DNA from: Sphingobium sp. SYK-6
GTDB taxonomy: Bacteria; Pseudomonadota; Alphaproteobacteria; Sphingomonadales; Sphingomonadaceae
Assembly: GCF_000283515.1 (NCBI RefSeq)
Contig: NC_015976.1
Location: 930,001-994,000, forward strand
Direction: 5' to 3'
Length of the DNA stretch: 64,000 nucleotides
Below the pieces are notes generated by a model. It had not been told where the DNA came from. It searched no databases and was given only the letters and a program-made list of their open reading frames with translations. Shown here in pieces: positions 60,886-64,000 of this stretch. Both the position numbers and the translations under genes were made by a program. Position 1 is the stretch's first letter, and every line of letters begins with the position of its first letter.

Positions 60886-60955
60886 ATCCCGGACTCGATC
60901 CGGGATGACTTCGTGAATGACGAGATGGTGCGCCGCTATCGCCGCGGAATTGTAC
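60886..60955. repeat. REP-like palindromic element, copy 3 (single hairpin with flank)
   Basis: One hairpin, ATCCCGGA-N5-TCCGGGAT at 60886-60906, followed by the same flank as copy 2 (ATGACGAGATGGTGCGCCGC from about 60918), ending near 60955. It has neither the spacer nor the second hairpin of copies 1 and 2. Confidence 0.75.
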
Positions 60956-60998
60956 GCCCTTAGGGCAGCGGGACACGTCTCAAGGGTGCGATGAATCG

Positions 60999-61020
60999 TT
61001 GCACCTTTGCAACAGTTGCA
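60999..61020 (+). repeat. Three direct TTGCA motifs upstream of a TonB receptor
   Basis: TTGCA at 60999, 61007 and 61016. The near-helical-period spacing and location about 200 bp upstream of the receptor start raise the possibility of a regulator binding site; it could also be chance. Confidence 0.3.
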
Positions 61021-61211
61021 TCGCCTCCTGCGCTCCGGGCGGCGCGGCAACAGTTTTTCACACGAAAAGGTGTTGAGGACTCAAGACGTCGTTGATAGTC
61101 AGTGTTCGTTGCATCTCATCGTCGGGCGCTTTTCTGCGGTCGCGCTCCGGTGGGATTCGTTGCCCAAGAATCTGGATTGCCAATCGGCACCGTGATCAGG
61201 AGAGGAGTACA

Positions 61212-64000
61212 CATGCCCGCACTCATCCTTCAACCGCGTCTTCCGGCGTTCGCCGCCGGTGCGAGCCTTCGCGCGCTGGGTGTGAGCCTTGCCCTGCTCG
61301 CAAGCCCGGCTCTCGCTCAGGAGCCCGCGCCGCTGCCGCAGGACACCGCTGTTCCGCAGGAAGAGCCCGTCTCGGAAGAAGCCATCGTCGTCACGGGTTC
61401 GCGCATCGCGCGCTCCGGCTTCGATCAGCCGACGCCCGTGACCGTGGTCGGTTCGGACCAGATCCAGCGTCAGGCCGCCGTGAACGTGGCGCAGGTCCTC
61501 AATGACCTTCCGTCCTTCCGGCCGCAGGCGACCCCGACGACCAACGCCATCTTCACGAACAACATCGGCGCCTCCACCGCTGACCTTCGCGGCCTCGGCG
61601 CCAACCGCACGCTCGTGCTGGTCAATGGCCGCCGCGTCGTTCCCTCGACCGTGCAGGGCGGCTCCTTCGCCAGCGCCGGCGCTGTCGACCTCAACATGAT
61701 CCCGGCCTCGCTCATCCAGCGCGCCGAAGTCGTGACGGGCGGCGCCTCGGCAGCTTATGGTTCGGACGCCGTCGCCGGCGTGGTGAACATCCTGCTCGAT
61801 ACGCGCCTCAACGGCATCACCGGCTCGGCGCAATATGGCATCAATGATGTCGGTGACGGCAAGCAGTACATGCTCTCGCTGGCGGCAGGCACTGGCTTCG
61901 CCGGCGGCCGCGGCCACATCGTCGCGGGCATCGAATATTCGGACGACAAGGGTTCGCGGGATTGCTACTCGCGCGACTGGTGTGCTCAGTCCTACAACAC
62001 GGTGAGCAATCCCTATGTTGCCGGCAGCGGCAATACCCGCCGTGTCCTCGAGGGCCAGCCGGGCGTGCTCATCCTGCCCAACACCCGCACCGCCACCGCG
62101 GCCGAGAACGGCCTGATCCCCCGCCTGCCCGGACCGCCGAACCCGGCGCTGATCGCGTCCGGCCTGCTCGGCATGGAGTTCCGTCCCGACGGCACAATGG
62201 TTCCGCATGATTATGGCGCTTATTATGGCGTGCCGATCTTCCAGAGCGGCGGCGGCGATCCCCAGCAGGCGTTCTACATGAACTTCCCGATCTCGGCGCC
62301 GGTCGAGCGGCTCAACGGCTTCGCGCATGCGGAGTTCGAGCTGAGCGATGTCGTGACGATCTTCGCCGAGGGGTCCTATGGCCGCGTCAAGGGCAGCACG
62401 CTCAGCGCCCAGCGCCGCGATCTCGGCAATCTCACGATCCGTGCCGACAATGCCTATCTGCCGGATAGCGTCGCCAATGCAATGGCCGCCAATGGCCTTG
62501 CGACCATTCCGTTCGGTCGCGTCTGGAATGACATCGGCCCGCAGCGGGCGGAAGTGACGCGCGAGACCTATCGCGCCGTCGTCGGCCTGAATGCCAAGAT
62601 GTGGGGCGACTGGACGCTCGACGCTTATTACCAGTTCGGCCGCACCGATTATTCGCAGCGCGGTTACAACACCACGATCACGCCCCGCATCAATTTCGCG
62701 ATGGATGCGGTTGACGACGGCAGCGGCAACATCGTTTGCCGCGGCGTCCGGGATGGCGTGGCGGCGGCTGCTGGCTGCGTTCCCATCAATCCCTTCGGCA
62801 ATGGTTCGGCCATCACCAATCCGGCGGCTGTCGCTTATGTCACCGGCACGGTGGAGCAGGACACGCGCCTGACGCAGAATGTCGTCGCGGCGACCATGCA
62901 GGGCACGTTGTTCGAGGGCTGGGCAGGCGCGATCAAGGGCGCGACCGGCGTCGAGTTCCGTCAGGACCTCGCGCGCGGCGATGCCGACCCGATCTCCCGC
63001 GCGCTGCAGTTCTATACGGGCCCGGGCTCGCCGATCAGCGGCAAGGTCGATGTGTTCGAGGCGTTCGGCGAGCTGGTGGTGCCGCTGATGCCGGGTGCGG
63101 AAGTCAATGGCGCCGTGCGCTACACCGACTATTCGACCAGCGGCGACGTCATCACCTGGAAGGTCGGCCTCGATGTCGCCCCGCTCGACTGGCTGCGCTT
63201 CCGCGGCACGCGTTCGCGTGACATCCGCGCGCCCAACCTGTTCGAACTGTTCGGCCCGACGCAGACCAGCTTCCAGTCGGTGCCCAACCCCTGGCGCGGC
63301 GGCGCGCAGGATCTGCCGATGGTGCTGCTCGGCGGCAACACGACCCTCGTTCCCGAGGAAGCGGATACCTGGACCGTCGGTGTCGTTCTCCAGCCCAACA
63401 TCGGTTCGGCCGGTCGCCTTCGCCTGTCGGTCGACTATTACGACATCAAGCTGGAGAAGGCCGTTTCGACGCTCGGCGGCGCGGTCATCGTCAATGGCTG
63501 CTTCAACGGCGTGACCGAGCTTTGCTCGCTCATCACGCGCAGCGACACGGACGAGATCACCCAGATCGTCAATCGCAACATCAACCTGGGCAGCCTGACC
63601 ACGCGTGGCTGGGACGTCGAGGCGAGCTACACCTTGCCGTTCGACCTGCTGGGCGGCCAGATCTCGCTGCGCGGCCTTGCCACCATCGTCGATGATCTCA
63701 TCACGGACTCGGCGAGCGGTCGCGTCAACCGCGCGGGCATGAACGGTTCGCCGGTGTCGCTGCCCTCGGGCGTGCCGGACTACACGATCAACGGCTATGT
63801 CACCTACACGAGCGATCTGGCGACCCTGCAGCTGCAGGTGCGGCACATCTCGAGCGGCGTCTACAATGCCGAGCTGATCGGTCCGCATCAGGACGGCTAT
63901 GATCCGCTGCTGCCCAACAGCATCAGCGACAACTATATCGGCGCCTGGACCTATTTTAATATCAATGCCGGCGTGAACGTGTGGAAGCGCGGCGACCAGA
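61212..64000 (+). CDS. TonB-dependent receptor (3' end beyond window)
   Basis: At least 929 residues are seen; the C-terminal barrel strands and stop are cut off. Signal peptide to about residue 36 (ASPALAQ), a TonB box-like EEAIVVTGSRIARSGFDQP near 55-74, plug with LRGLGANRTLVLVNGRRVVP and VVTGGASAAYGSDAVAGVVNI, then barrel. Plug wording of this kind marks the large receptor class expanded in Sphingomonadales and Xanthomonads, often for sugars or aromatic compounds. ATG 61212 follows GGAGAGGAG. The ligand is unknown. Confidence 0.9.

Larger units (their letters stand above)
60821..61211. other. Intergenic region with a REP unit and TTGCA repeats
   Basis: A 391-bp stretch without a gene. It carries REP copy 3 (listed separately) and, at 60999-61020, three TTGCA motifs spaced 8-9 bp apart. 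The downstream half (61040-61110) is richer in AT and probably contains the promoter of the TonB receptor; GGAGAGGAG precedes its ATG. Confidence 0.5.

Overview
The window is chromosomal DNA of a high-GC alphaproteobacterium, most likely in the order Sphingomonadales. The basis is the abundance of TonB-dependent receptors, alphaproteobacterial families of unknown function (DUF2794, DUF2239, DUF2171), a Pseudomonas-type long isocitrate lyase, and small proteins of a kind I associate with sphingomonads. This placement is inference; no rRNA is present. I saw no tRNA, insertion sequence, prophage or CRISPR array. Genes are dense and many are translationally coupled (ATGA or TGATG overlaps).

Layout. 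1-2.9 kb: a two-lobed TbpB-like surface lipoprotein with its Slam-type outer-membrane assembly factor (cut by the window edge). 3.5-9.9 kb: a small membrane protein, an LplT-like MFS transporter, pgsA-moaD-moaE, a TauE-type exporter followed by oxyR, then cysE and a DUF2794 gene. 10-18.9 kb: a Pho regulon. An OprP-like porin behind a consensus Pho box converges on phoR-pstS-pstC-pstA-pstB-phoU-phoB, which has a second Pho box at the phoR/pstS junction. 18.9-21.6 kb: a four-gene 'HPr-rel-A' cluster (Tat-signal protein, PqqD-like protein, HprK-like kinase, nucleotidyltransferase) that looks like an uncharacterised peptide or protein modification system. 21.6-28.4 kb: gph, glmU, an AI-2E/PerM transporter, and an epimerase fused to a membrane domain.

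28.1-34.3 kb is a respiratory island: a caa3-type oxidase with subunits I and III fused, subunit II carrying a cytochrome c domain, two further c-type cytochromes, cytochrome b561 and a CtaG-like assembly protein. 34.5-38 kb: a tightly coupled operon (DUF2231, PQQ-type sugar dehydrogenase, diacylglycerol-kinase-like protein, inositol-phosphatase-like protein). 38-47.4 kb: an aspartic protease, stress-type small genes, and a tamA-tamB-lipoprotein-yihY operon. 47.6-52.6 kb: a likely ergothioneine locus, with an ATPase and a permease/binding-protein fusion (EgtV/EgtU architecture) followed by egtB and egtD. 53-64 kb: two TonB-dependent receptors, a GIY-YIG/DUF2239/SnoaL group with repeated operator-like motifs, and aceA divergent from its likely ScfR/RamB-type regulator with a perfect palindrome between them.

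Three copies of a REP-like palindromic repeat with a shared flank lie at 50.0, 55.7 and 60.9 kb. The strongest candidates for undescribed biology are the HprK/PqqD/nucleotidyltransferase cluster and the combined ergothioneine uptake-and-synthesis locus.
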